Below are positions 11,056 to 22,090 of a stretch of 64,000 bases of DNA, in pieces. The notes beneath the pieces were generated by a model, which worked only from the letters and a program-made list of their open reading frames with translations, was not told the DNA's origin and ran no database searches. This DNA is from Plasmodium malariae. Its lineage: Eukaryota; Apicomplexa; Aconoidasida; Haemosporida; Plasmodiidae. Where the stretch lies: the NCBI RefSeq assembly GCF_900090045.1, contig NC_041785.1, positions 1,899,001 through 1,963,000 on the forward strand, read 5' to 3'. Position numbers and translations under genes: made by a program. Within the stretch, counting starts at the first letter, position 1. Each line of letters starts with the position of its first letter.

Positions 11056-12184
11056 CGCACAAAGGGGAAAGGAAAATATATGAGATAACAGGATTCAGGA
11101 AAAAAAAAAAATAAAATAAAAAAAAAAAATATGACCAAGCGTCTTTTTTTATGAACCGTTCAGAAAATTAGTAAAATCAATTTTTGAAAAATACTTTTTT
11201 GTTTTTTAATCCGTGTACCTTTTCAGTAAATTTTAATTCTTGAAACATGCTTTTAAAACTCAAGTTGTAAATATTGATTATCACAGATGTTCTCTGTTCA
11301 TTCTGTTTATTTTACTAATACTATTTGACGTTTAATGTTCAATGTTAACGTTAATGTTCAATGTTAACGTTAATGTTAATGTTAATGTTAACGTTTAATT
11401 TAATTTTTTAATTTTTTTTGTTTTTGAAATAAAAAGATTTTGCTCAAATCTTAAGGGAGACTTGAAAATTGTTTCAAATTTTTATTATGCCCTGTGCCGA
11501 TTAGCACATTTTTTATGGTGTTTTCAATAACGCTTTAACTTTAGACAATAATAAAAAAAAAAAAGAAAAGAAAAGAAAGACATACACGAAACATCTTAAT
11601 AATTCAACTTTAAGCTTTTTCAGTGTTAATTAAAAATAAATCAATATATATAGATATATATACATATATATTTAATCAAGAACAAAAAAAATATGGAGGT
11701 ACGATTTAATAAATATGTGCATGCACACGTGGATGAATAGTTGTATATACATATATATTATATATAAACATTTGCATCACTTTTGAAGATACAAATTTCA
11801 CAAATCTAGTTCGCTGCTCTTTTAAAACAAAAGGGGTAAAAGGAAAAAATTATGAAAAGCGCGAAAAATATGTACCTACTTCATTGTTTTCAATTACTCA
11901 AATCACAAAAAAAAAAAAAAAAAAAATTTAGCGAAAATAATATATTTAGGCTAAACATGTTACAAAAGCGATACAGAACGTGGATTGATTTTTAAAAAAA
12001 CGGGGAATATATGAAAGGGGAATATCTAAACATGTTCTATTGTATGTGGATATACATGTATATATATGAACATATATTCACGCACGTGCACATTAATAGA
12101 TATATATATTATATATGCATATACGTATTGTATAAGTTTCCCTTCGAGTGTGTGCAAATGGCCTGGTAAAACATGATCAAAAAT
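11056..12184. other. Intergenic region between convergent genes
   Basis: 3' flank of endonuclease III (+) and of the F-box-like gene (-). It contains a tandem AATGTTAACGTT-type repeat at about 11330-11396, a small hairpin TGTGC-CGATTA-GCACA near 11495-11510, A-rich tracts at 11551 and 11908, and (TA)-rich runs. No coding exon was supported beyond the terminal exon described for the next gene. Confidence 0.55.
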
Positions 12185-14073
12185 TTACTGCTTTGCGAGG
12201 GACAAGGCTCGCCATCCTGGCAGGATCCACACCTTTAAATTGCTACAGAAAGGAAAAAAAAAAAAAAAAAAAAAAAAAAAAGGAAACAGTGGAAAAGAAG
12301 CAATACAAAAGGAAGCAATAAAAATGGGAAGAGCATAAAAATATATAATTAGACAATATAGTGAAAAAAAAGTAATATTTAAAAAAAAAAAAAAAAAAAT
12401 AATGCACTAAAAAAAAGGAACCAACGCATGGAGCAAAAAAATGGCGGAGATGCCTGTTTCCAGTTTGTGGCCTACTTGAACTTTTTGATTTGTTCATACA
12501 TCTCAAAGGAAATGAAAAGGTCGTTACTCCATAGACAGTATAAGGAGTTCAAATGATTCTTTTGCAGAATGTATATTAACTCATCCCCTTCCTCCTTATT
12601 AATATTATAAAGGTATTCTTTTCTTTCATTAAGTATTTTTCTAAATTTTTTATTATTTAAATAATCGATAGGTTTATATTCATTTCTAAAATATAAGCCT
12701 AATTGTATAAGGCGTATATTATTCTGCTTCATTTTTTCAATGAAACAGGTAAATATAGTAATGCTTTGGGATTTATTTAATTTGTTCGAGTACAACAGTT
12801 TGCTGATAATAATATCTTTTAAATTGTTTAACTTTCCTACAAAACAGAGGAGTTCATCTCCTTTCAATTCAACATCTAATACTAGTCTCTCTAAATTGTT
12901 AAAGGTATTTGAAAGAATCAAATTTCTATTTTTAAAAATTTTTATATGTTCTATATTGTATAAATACTTTTGTAATGATTCTTCTGTTAATAGGCTGTTT
13001 TCCATATAGTCTTTATCTTCTTTATATTTACAATAATAATAATAGTAATACTTTTCTAAAAAGAGATCATTAAGATGAATATCACAATTTGTAAAATCAT
13101 TCGGTAATGAGTTATACAAGTCTTTATTTTCATTCGTATGGTATTCCTTATAAGAACAAAAAACCTTTTCTTTTTTATCTCTTTTTCCTTTTGCACTATT
13201 ATTATAATTTCGGGCTTTTGTGTCTTCATCATATTCCTTCTGTTCACATTCATCGCCATCCGTTCGTATATGTACCCTATCACTGCACTTATCAGGGACC
13301 CTATTGTTGCTTTTGCACGATTCGTGCTTACACTTTTCTCGGTCATCCCTTTCTCGGTCATCCCTTTCTCGGTCATCCCTTTCTTGGTCATCCCTTTCTC
13401 GGTCATCCCTTTCTTGGTCATCCCTTTCTCGGTCATCCCTTTCTCGGACATCCTTTTCTCGACCGCATTTTACTTGCTCACCTCTCTCACTTTTGCCATC
13501 TTGCAATATTTGAAGGTTTAGTATGTTCGAAACGATCGGGTGGACCCCCTCATATATATAATTCGTATTTTTTTTTCGAAAATATAAGCGGAGATCTTTA
13601 AGATTCTTAAAATGTTTTATTATCATATTAATGGTAACTTCTACTCTTTTATTTCCATTAACTGATAGGGACAAAGAGACAGTATTATAAAAAAGCTTGT
13701 TATATTTTTTAAAAAAGGAAAAATTAAACAAATCTACATCAAGAAATCGAAAGTCTAAACTTGTCCAAGCATATTTAGTATTAAAAGATTTATAAAATGA
13801 TTTATTTAATAATTTATTATTCCATCTCTCAGAAAACGTTAAAAAGGGTAATATATTACATACTATATCACAATTTTTAAAAATATTTTCCTTTTTTATT
13901 ATACTCTGTACAGGTAATAAATATTCATTTTTTTTCCTTTTACTAAAACATGCGTTACTATAATTGTGGGCCATAACTATACTGTTATTTGTTGGAGCTA
14001 TTACTTCTGTCTGATTGTTTGCTGTGTACTCTACATCCAAATGATGTTTTTTACATTTTTCCGTTTTGCACAT
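12185..14073 (-). CDS. F-box/leucine-rich-repeat-like protein (two exons)
   Basis: Exons on the minus strand are 14073-12476 and 12242-12185, giving 551 residues. The second exon is a G+C-rich patch behind a long T-tract and TTTCTGTAG acceptor. Splicing replaces an early TAG with an Asn codon, then NLKVWILPGWRALSLAKQ and TAA, which continues the leucine-rich pattern. Near residues 60-85, ILPFLTFSERWNNKLLNKSF resembles an F-box core. Several leucine-rich-repeat-like strands follow (LKDLRLYF, LERLVLDVEL, LNNLKDIIISKLL). If this is right it would recruit substrates to an SCF ubiquitin ligase, but the F-box is divergent and this is inference. A repeat of Arg-Glu-Arg-Asp-Asp (13340-13455) interrupts it. 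The start at 14073 is chosen because upstream in-frame codons run into (TA)n; a start about 15 codons earlier is possible. Confidence 0.72.
13335..13455 (-). repeat. Coding 15-bp tandem repeat (RERDD/QERDD)
   Basis: About eight copies of TCGGTCATCCCTTTC (plus strand), encoding Arg-Glu-Arg-Asp-Asp with occasional Gln for Arg, in the hydrophilic insert of the F-box-like protein. Copies alternate in a C/T variant. All frames of both strands stay open through the array, so opposing frames here are not evidence of genes. Confidence 0.9.
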
Positions 14074-14130
14074 GTTGTCTTTGTAAATCGTTTTAAAAAA
14101 TGAAATATACATATGCATATAAATATATAA

Positions 14131-14198
<68 letters not shown>

Positions 14199-14379
14199 AC
14201 GATGGCAAATACGTTCACATATGTACATGCAGATTTGTACGTTCCACCTACTATTTTTAAAGGTCAAATAAAAGTTAAATGCGAAAAGGAAAAAAAAAAA
14301 AAAAGGTAGCTACTTGTTTTTTTTTTTTTTTTATCTTATTCTACAATTGAGTATATGACTTGCTGTGCGATTTATCGTA
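14074..14379. repeat. (TA)n microsatellite and poly(A)/poly(T) upstream of the F-box-like gene
   Basis: A (TA)n tract at about 14135-14194 flanked by degenerate ATACATAT, then poly(A) at 14289-14304 and poly(T) at 14318-14332. It is the presumed 5' region of the F-box-like gene. No coding signal was seen apart from a possible third exon of the tentative small gene that follows. Confidence 0.75.
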
Positions 14380-15368
14380 TCATATAAAATTAAAAAAAAA
14401 AAAAAAAAAAATCAACACATCCGTACAGTTAAATGTCTTTAAGGATGGTATATTTTTTGCACTGCGTACTTCATAGGGGGTTGGAGGAAGGAGATAAATA
14501 ATAAACTTCCTTTTATAAAATGTGTAAAAACGTTTATTCAAAATAACATACAAGCAATATAGTAAAAATTTGCATTCAAATTTTATGTCAAAATGAACAA
14601 GAAGAACTGTATACCATTTGAAAATAAAATACAAACAATATGTATAAATATATATATATATATATATATATACATACTCGTATAACATGTATACGTGCAT
14701 ACTTTCATACGTACATACTTACTCACGTACATACTTACTCACGTATATACTTACTCACGTATATACTTACTCACGTACATACTTACATACGTACATACTC
14801 TCATACGTACATTCATATACATGTTTATCATCCCTTGTCTGCAGTTTATAAACATGCAAAACGCGAATTAATAGGAGCGGCAAGAAAAAAAAAAAAAAAA
14901 AAAATTATCGAAAAAGTTATGTACATGCACAGGTAGGCAATGTGTAATGATGTGAAAAATAAATCTTTTTTTATTTTATTTTTTTTTTAAATAATTTCAC
15001 AAAAATGTAAATTCGTTTTTTAAATGCTTCTACGTTTATTTAAATTTCCAATTTTATAACTGCACCTATCGTCCTGTGTGTGATAAATTACGCGCTATGA
15101 TATCTATGCATATATATGCATACATATGCATATTCATGACTACGCATGCCTACACATTCCTACATATGCCAACATATGCATATACATACCTATATATGCA
15201 TATTCATACCTACATAATTGAACATGCTTGTACACATGCATACACATGAATATACATAAATACATATACGTATACGTACTTACCCACGCGCGTACACATA
15301 TCCGTGCAACTCAAAAAATTTTCGGAAAACAATTTTAGAAATGGGAAGAAAATAACATGACTTCTCAT
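14380..15368 (-). CDS. Tentative small two-exon gene, function unknown
   Basis: A possible gene with exons 15368-15284 and 14606-14380 on the minus strand. Exon 1 begins ATG AGA AGT and ends at a strong donor (G|GTAAGT) in phase 1. Exon 2 begins after a TACAG acceptor in the matching phase. It reads about 75 codons, including LLPPTPYEVRSAKNIPSLK, which looks like ordinary protein rather than repeat translation. The product would be about 103 residues, basic and hydrophobic at its start, as for a small organelle protein. The last codons run into poly(T), so a further exon after NCTDV is likely, possibly after the CACAG near 14365. The intron would hold the ACTTACTCACGTACAT repeats. No family was recognised, and it could be chance. 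Confidence 0.33.
14700..15290. repeat. CATAC/CGTACAT-type degenerate tandem repeats
   Basis: From about 14703 to 14812 the unit is close to ACGTACATACTTACTC. From about 15105 to 15275 the unit is close to CATACATATGCATATTC. Poly(A) lies at 14885-14904. The reading frames through them (Thr/Tyr/His/Ile-rich) are repeat artefacts. They would lie in the intron of the tentative small gene, if that gene is real. Confidence 0.75.
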
Positions 15369-15719
15369 GGAAAAACAAATATAGATGAATCAACATGAAC
15401 ATGTACAGACAGGCAAAACATTTATTCCTTTCTGACGAGCAAAATAAAGGAAAAATATAAAAAATAGAAACAAATGAAAAATAAAAATTAAAAAAACAAA
15501 AAAATGAAAACAAAAAAACAAAACAAAAAAATGAAAACAAAAAAACAAAACAGAAAAAAACGGAAAAAATAAAAGGATAAAAAGATAAAAAATGGCCAAA
15601 ATCCCATTCCGCGAATGAGAAAAATACAACAGAATAAAAAAACGAATGAATTGCTTAATGAAGTAATTTTTTTCCTGTCCAAGCATTATTTAATTATTAA
15701 CTGTTAATAAAAAAAATAG

Positions 15720-15750
<31 letters not shown>

Positions 15751-15828
15751 TAGGCATTGTATAACCGTACGTGGGCGCGTTTCACGTAAAAAGAAAACAG
15801 TTCTAAAAAATTGTAAAAGGGAAAAAGG
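15369..15828. other. Upstream region of the 631-residue gene, A-rich
   Basis: A stretch dominated by AAAACAAAAAAATG-type degenerate repeats (about 15465-15560) and a poly(A) run at 15720-15746. The reverse strand reads as a Phe-rich frame, an artefact. It probably carries the promoter and 5' untranslated region of the downstream plus-strand gene. Confidence 0.6.
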
Positions 15829-17724
15829 ATGAAAAAAAAGAGTGAAACACAGACACCCTTAGTTAATAACTCTTATGCAGGAGAGAAAAAAAGAAACAAC
15901 CTGTCTTCACTTCCTACGCTATCTTCGATAGATGCCCAACCATCGATACCTCCACTTCCTCCTCTGAACGAATGTAAAAAAAACTACATTTTCTGCAAAA
16001 CAAATAATTTTAATAACTTGGGGGGAATGCTTATTGAAAAAAATTTATTTGTCTTAAATTTTGTTTTAAGCATAAAATATAACGAAGAAAAAAAAAAAGA
16101 AAGAGGAGGCGGAGTAAGAATTGGAGGTGGGGAAAATGTTAAATGCGATGAATCCACTCAAAGTGATAATTTAAAAATGTATTACCTTTCTCAAAATGAA
16201 AAGGTTTTCATCGATGAAATAAGTACATGTGTATATGAACAGGGAGCAGAAAACGACGAACAACGAGGAGATGATAAAGGAGAAAATTTCTTTGAAAAAA
16301 ATATGAACATTTTGATAAAAAATAATTTTTTCTTTTTTATTAAAAATTACATTCATAACATTTTGAGTAATGTAGACATATGCACTCAAGAGAAACCAAA
16401 TGAAACATTTTTTGAATTTTTTAGCATTTTTAAAAATAAAAAAAAAAAAATTTACATGGAAAATTCTGACGATATGTTAAGCGATTTGTACTGTGATGTG
16501 TCCCATGCATCTGACGATAGTGATTACAACTACTTTTATGAGAAAACCAATCAAATGAATGATTACGACTATGATTATGAGGAGGGGGAGGAGGAAGAGT
16601 GTCAAGTGGGGGAAGAGGAGCAGGAGGAAGATGAAAACGAAAAGAACAACGCGGAGGAAGAGTGCCAAGTGGAGGACGAATCAGAGCAGAGGGAAAACCC
16701 CTTACCAAACGGAAGGGGGAACATATACCTCGTTGCAAACCTAAGCAAGAATCTGGATTTGATATACTGTGAAAAAAGAAACTCCTTATTATCAATAGAT
16801 AATGAGAAAAGAAAAAAACAAAAAAAAGATAAAAAATTTGAAAAATACTTATGTCGATGTTGCAAAACAAAAAAAAATAAAATAAAAAATATTTATAATA
16901 TTCATAATATTCATAACATTCATAATAATTATAATAATTATAATAATTATTTTTTAAAAAGATTTAATGTATGCTTACTACAAATTTTCATATCCAATTT
17001 AACAAAAAAGGAATTCCTCTTTTGGGCAAAAATAAAAGATACCATACAGCACTTTTTAGGAAGTATACAATCAGCTGTATTTCATAAAGGTATTTCTAAT
17101 TATGTGGAAATTCCTTACATTGAAATTATGGATGAAATCAATAAATATACTGCCGAAGAGGCGCATTTAAAATTTATAAAAAAAAAAAAAAAATTATTAA
17201 TTTTAAAAAAAGAACAAAAGAGTATAAAATGCTTATTTGAAAAAACAATAAATTCTGTAAGAATTTCGGTGAAGTATAACTTAATATTTGCTGATAATAA
17301 ATTCAATTATTTATTTAAAGATGTCATGAAAAAATATAGAAGAGTTATCAAAAATAATATTTTTAATAATTATCACGCGCGGAAGGCAGCAGATGAGGGG
17401 ATAGAAGTAGAGACAGCGGCGGGAGCAGCACCGGGGAAAGAAAAACATGACGGAGCGTGCATTATGAATTATGCAAACTCCATACACAATAACTTAAATC
17501 CCAATATTGTCAAAAATTATACGAAAAAACATTACGATTTTTCACTTCTTGTTCATAATATTCATTTAGAATTGTACGGATATGTGTACATTAGAAATTA
17601 CTTATTCTTTTTATTAATAATGATTGAAGTGTACATTTTCATCCACTTCAATGACATCAGCTACACATATTCTAATAACACAGACATATTCTTGGACCAA
17701 ATTTTAAAAAATCTTTTTACCTAA
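15829..17724 (+). CDS. Plasmodium protein of unknown function, 631 residues
   Basis: A single-exon frame starting at ATG 15829 behind an A-rich leader. Visible parts are a Ser/Pro-rich N-terminus (LPTLSS, IPPLPPL, residues about 27-47), a first less repetitive block around residues 55-90, and an acidic Glu/Asp run at about 244-288. A His-Asn-Ile/Asn-Asn-Tyr run follows at about 355-377, then a second conserved-looking block around residues 378-520 with Lys-rich helices. Near the C-terminus, residues about 588-608 are hydrophobic (YLFFLLIMIEVYIFIHF) and might be a membrane helix or a buried core helix. No enzyme motif or known domain was recognised. Its composition and length argue that it is real. 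It points toward RPL19 with no shared regulation visible. Confidence 0.8.
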   Translation: MKKKSETQTPLVNNSYAGEKKRNNLSSLPTLSSIDAQPSIPPLPPLNECKKNYIFCKTNNFNNLGGMLIEKNLFVLNFVLSIKYNEEKKKERGGGVRIGGGENVKCDESTQSDNLKMYYLSQNEKVFIDEISTCVYEQGAENDEQRGDDKGENFFEKNMNILIKNNFFFFIKNYIHNILSNVDICTQEKPNETFFEFFSIFKNKKKKIYMENSDDMLSDLYCDVSHASDDSDYNYFYEKTNQMNDYDYDYEEGEEEECQVGEEEQEEDENEKNNAEEECQVEDESEQRENPLPNGRGNIYLVANLSKNLDLIYCEKRNSLLSIDNEKRKKQKKDKKFEKYLCRCCKTKKNKIKNIYNIHNIHNIHNNYNNYNNYFLKRFNVCLLQIFISNLTKKEFLFWAKIKDTIQHFLGSIQSAVFHKGISNYVEIPYIEIMDEINKYTAEEAHLKFIKKKKKLLILKKEQKSIKCLFEKTINSVRISVKYNLIFADNKFNYLFKDVMKKYRRVIKNNIFNNYHARKAADEGIEVETAAGAAPGKEKHDGACIMNYANSIHNNLNPNIVKNYTKKHYDFSLLVHNIHLELYGYVYIRNYLFFLLIMIEVYIFIHFNDISYTYSNNTDIFLDQILKNLFT

Positions 17725-18771
17725 TGAGTACATACGTACACACACATATATATATATATATATATATTTATGTTGTATCTTTTGTTATCAATGTTTTCCA
17801 TTACTCCATACTGCTCTGCGCAATTGGGGCATTTTTGAACAACTAAAGGTAAGCGTATATATATGTAATATATATGTACAGTACACATGTACACATGAAC
17901 TGGCATATATATATATGTGGGAGTGCATTTTCAAATTTAGTTGCTTCTAATCAGAATAATAAAGCAATATATTTTTCTTTTCTACTCATTGTTATAGTTC
18001 ATTCTGTTTCTTTTGTGCTGTTTATTTATTTTCATTTTTCAAACATTACACATATATACACATGTACATGCGTACGTCCAAAAGAACGTACATAAATACA
18101 GATATACATACAGATATACATACATATATACTTACATAAACACATATATACGACCATACCTATGTACCCATGCATACTTAGCGAGTGTATGCTTTCGGGA
18201 GTTAATACCATGAAGCGTTAACGCATTATTAACGCATGTATTTTGTTCTCAAATTTTTATAATTATTACACATATGATGAACGTTCAATTAATTTGTTCT
18301 TGTAATAAATACATAAACAGTGCAAACTGTTATTTGCAAAATTCGGTGTCAATAAAAATGTGCAATTATTGCTTTACCACACTCAATATTAGGGGATAGG
18401 GGGGGGTTTCATTTCACCTTAAATGAAAACGACGGATACAGTATTCAAATACATAAACATATTTAAATACGCATATATACATACATACATACATACGTAC
18501 ATACATACATACGTACATACATACATACGTACATACATACATACGTACATACATACATACGTAAATACATACATACATACGTACATACATACGTACATAC
18601 ATATATATAATATATATATACATACGTACATAAATATATATATACATATGAGACTAAAAAAGCATGTCACTTTTTTTTGCTTCAGAAGTTTTTTACCTTA
18701 CTATGTTAATGTAAAAAAATAGTTGACACGGCGGACTATGTACACAAGCATACTCATATTTGCATATATTT

Positions 18772-18825
<54 letters not shown>

Positions 18826-19559
18826 CATATATTTATTTATAAGTACATTTGGAAATATACTTGGGGGTTGTTGACTGCATTAAAATTAAAAAAAATAAAA
18901 ATCCTAGTACGAAAAAATATCAACCGAACGACAAATGATGCAATCAGCACTACTTGAACAGGTATTTTTTATTTTTTTTTTCCTCATTTTCTATCGTTTG
19001 CTTGTTTCACATTCGGCTAAACAAATTTATTTATTTTCGTGCCACAGAACGACCTTATATTCCGTAAGAGTTCAGTATGTGAGCAATGCATAGTAAAATG
19101 AATTGGAGTTTTAGGGCTTTTAAAAATATGTAAAAATAAACGTAATTATTAAACGTATATATCTTTATCTATTACTATACATATATATATATATATATAT
19201 ATTTATTCATTTATTTATATGTGCTTACCGTATTATGCATTTATATATATGTATACGTATATATTTTTTTTATCCATAATTTTTATCCCTATTTGTTGAC
19301 CTTTTTTTTCCTTTCTTCAATTGATATATATGTAAGAATACATTTAGATATTCATATCACTTCATGTGTTTTAAAATTTGTTTTTCCTTTTTTTTTTTTT
19401 TTTTTTTTACATAACATTTTTGAATCATTACATTTAGAATATAAAAATTAAAAAATTGAACAAACAAAAAAAGAAGATTTCCTTTTATCTGAAGTAACAA
19501 TATTTGGAATTAATTTTGATATATAGAAGGATACTATTACGAATTGATTTTTCTTAAAA
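17725..19559. other. Intergenic region with ACATACGT repeats; RPL19 promoter side
   Basis: No confident gene. It holds a (TA)n at 17740-17767, ACATACAG/ACATATA-type repeats at 18080-18150, a (ACATACGT)-type array at about 18478-18600, a (TA)n at 18775-18822, another at 19175-19202 and poly(T) at 19389-19408. A possible short spliced frame at 18935-18961 plus 19048-19101 is described among the findings. The last part should be the RPL19 promoter and 5' untranslated region. Confidence 0.6.
18478..18602. repeat. ACATACGT/ACATACAT microsatellite
   Basis: A run of ACATAC units with CGTAC interruptions about every 12 bases. It opens Tyr/Ile/His/Thr frames on one strand and Met/Tyr/Val/Cys frames on the other; both are artefacts. 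It lies upstream of RPL19. Confidence 0.9.
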
Positions 19560-19594
19560 ATGGTAAGACTTAAAAAGGAAAGATTAACGTTATG

Positions 19595-19648
<54 letters not shown>

Positions 19649-20964
19649 AATACATACATATATGCGTGAATATAAACATTTATATGTATATGCATACATT
19701 CACACGTACCTACTCACACATACGTACGTGCTGACATACCTTTATACATACTTACGAGAAGTACCCATTTGACAAATAACTAATTGTTGTAAAAAATATA
19801 TAGCTACGTTTTTCCAAGGACTTTTCATTTATTTAGATTGTTTAAACATAAAATAAATTGCTACTTGTGGAAGTGTATTGACATATATAAATATAAACAT
19901 ACATTATTATATTTTTGTTCCTTCTTTCGCCTTTTATTTTCCCACAGTCGCTTAAATTGCAGAAAAGGTTAGCAGCTTCTGTTTTGAAATGTGGAAAAAA
20001 TAAAATATGGATGGACCCAAATGAAATCAGCGAGATATCGCTTGCTAATTCGAGTAGGGCAAATAAAAAATTAAAAATAAAAATATATAAAATAAAGTGT
20101 AAAAATTAAAATATAAAGTATGAAGTGTACAGTGTAAAATATAAAGTTCTAATATAAAAAAAAAAAAAATTCCTTACAAATACTCACATTTTGCATGAAC
20201 AAGTCATAATTTATTAGCATGACATATAAAAAGTGGCTTGTAACACATATCTGTGTGATACAATAAAGTGAATTTGAATGCTTTTAATTATCCATTTTTC
20301 TTCTTTGTTTGTGCTTTGTTTGTGCTTTGTTTCTTCTTTGTTTCTTCTTTGTTTCATCTTTGTTTGTGTTTTGTTTGTGCTTTGTTTGTGCTTTGTTTCT
20401 TCTTTGTTTCATCTTTGTTTGTGTTTTGTTTGTGCTGTGTTTGTGCTTTGTTTGTGCTTTGTTTCTTGTTTGCTTCTTCTCTGTGTCCTTTTTTTCACCT
20501 CCTCCGTGTTTTCCATCTTTATAGGATTTAGCATAAGGAAATTATATAAAGAAGGATTAATTTTAAAAAAACCGCAAAAGGTTCACAGCCGAGCAAGGGT
20601 AAGATTGTACAAATTAGCAAAAAGGAAAGGTAGACATATGGGTATAGGTAAAAGAAAGGGTACGAAAAATGCAAGAACAAATCAAAAAACATTGTGGATT
20701 AAACGTCAACGTGTTTTGAGAAGATTATTAAAAAGATTAAGAGAAGCCAAAAAAATTGATAGACATATATATCATTCCTTTTATTTAAAATGTAAAGGAA
20801 ATCAGTTTAAAAACAAAAGAACATTAATCGAAGCCATACAAAGAGAAAAAGCGGAAACCCTGAAAAAGAAATCCATAGCTGATCAGTTGGAAGCAAAAAG
20901 ATTGAAAGCACAAATTTTAAGAAATAAGAGAAAGATGAAAAAAGAAAAGGAGGCTGTATCGTAA
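19560..20964 (+). CDS. RPL19: 60S ribosomal protein L19 (eL19), three exons
   Basis: A structural protein of the large cytosolic ribosomal subunit. Exons are 19560-19562 (only the ATG, followed by GTAAGA), 19948-20053 and 20525-20964, giving 182 residues. The acceptors are CCCACAG and TTTATAG. Splicing builds the eL19 N-terminus [18 protein letters not shown] and the junction [14 protein letters not shown], exactly where human L19 reads NSRQQIRKLIKDG. Family signatures are present: [48 protein letters not shown] and [12 protein letters not shown]. The C-terminus is a long Lys/Arg helix, as expected. Intron 1 contains a (TA)n at 19602-19644. Intron 2 is mostly a tandem array of TTTGTGCTTTGTTTCTTC-like units running up to the acceptor. 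The start is unambiguous from family comparison. Confidence 0.97.
20286..20485 (+). repeat. Intronic T-rich tandem repeat (TTTGTGC/TTTCTTC units), RPL19 intron 2
   Basis: About 200 bases built from 12-base units TTTGTGCTTTGT and TTTCTTCTTTGT plus TTTCATC variants, filling most of RPL19 intron 2 and ending about 40 bases before the acceptor. On the sense strand it is T-rich with no A-rich interruption, so it acts as an extended pyrimidine-rich region. Its long Phe/Val/Leu/Cys frames are not coding. Confidence 0.9.
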
Positions 20965-21034
20965 GGGCGGGGGGGATATTATAATCCACGTTATATATAA
21001 TAATGTATAAATTATAATATAATTATGTAAGTAA

Positions 21035-21065
<31 letters not shown>

Positions 21066-21957
21066 TGTATGTATGTATGTATGTATGTATGTATGTATGT
21101 ATGTATGTATGTATGTATGTATGTATGTATGTATGTATGTATGTATGTATGTATGTATGTATGTATATATGTGTATAATTGTGTAAAGCTACCATTAAAT
21201 GCAAGAAATATTATATGTGTGTGCATTACGTTTTTGATGAAAAAAATAAAGCAAAATAAAATAATTTCAACGACTTTTTGACCCACTTAAAAGAAAACTT
21301 ACTTGAATGTGTAAACGTTGCTTTTATGTTGATTTGTACGTATTTATTGCTATATAGCACACACAGGTGTGTGTGTATATGCCTGTACATATGTATGTAT
21401 ATACACACGTTTATGTGCCCTATTTCCTGCGGCATTACGTGTGGCATATTTTATTGCTTTAGAAAAAAAAGAAAAAAAAAAAAAAAAAGGAAAGACGGAA
21501 GAGGAAAAACAAAAAAACGAAAAAACAAAAAAACGAAAAAACGAAAAAATGAAAAAATGAAAAAATGAAAAAATGAAAAAACGAATAAACGAAAAAACGA
21601 AAAAACGAAAAAATGAAAAAACTGCATAAATTTTAAACTTAAAAATTGTTAGAAATCGAATGTTAAAAAAAAAAAAAAAAAAAAAATTACATTTTCCAAA
21701 ATGGACCGTTTTAGAATAAATCAAATTTACAATTAAACAAATTAATTCCTTTTATCTTTTAAAAATAAAATTAACGCAAATAGTTCATCAGACTAAACCG
21801 AACAAAATGCATCAACTGACTGAAATATTCGAAACAATGTCATGTATTTATACCATTTACTACATACATATAAGGATATGTGTATTCATAAATTGGGGGA
21901 ATATACAACTTCGCAAAAGGCTAGTGCACCGAATTGGACAGAACGTCCTATACGTGC

Positions 21958-22003
<46 letters not shown>

Positions 22004-22090
22004 GTATGTATGTATGCCTTGTGAGTATACACGTGCACAGGGAGAGTATGCTAACAAACCCCACTGGCTAGCTAACTGTAGACTCTATTA
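20965..22090. other. Convergent 3' region with ATGT microsatellite and A-rich repeats
   Basis: It lies between RPL19 (+) and SPF27 (-). It holds an ATGT array (21037-21168), a GAAAAAAC/GAAAAAATG array at about 21515-21620, a poly(A) of about 20 at 21667-21686 and a (TA)n at 21961-21996. No gene was supported. Confidence 0.65.
21037..21168. repeat. (ATGT)n microsatellite, about 32 copies
   Basis: An uninterrupted four-base repeat ATGT over about 130 bases downstream of RPL19. It is one of the longest pure arrays in the window and is expected to vary in length between isolates. Confidence 0.95.

Noticed and set aside
18414..18722. Tyr/Ile/His/Thr and Met/Tyr/Val/Cys frames in the ACATACGT region
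   Set aside because: Repeat translation; no conserved-looking peptide and no splice signals.
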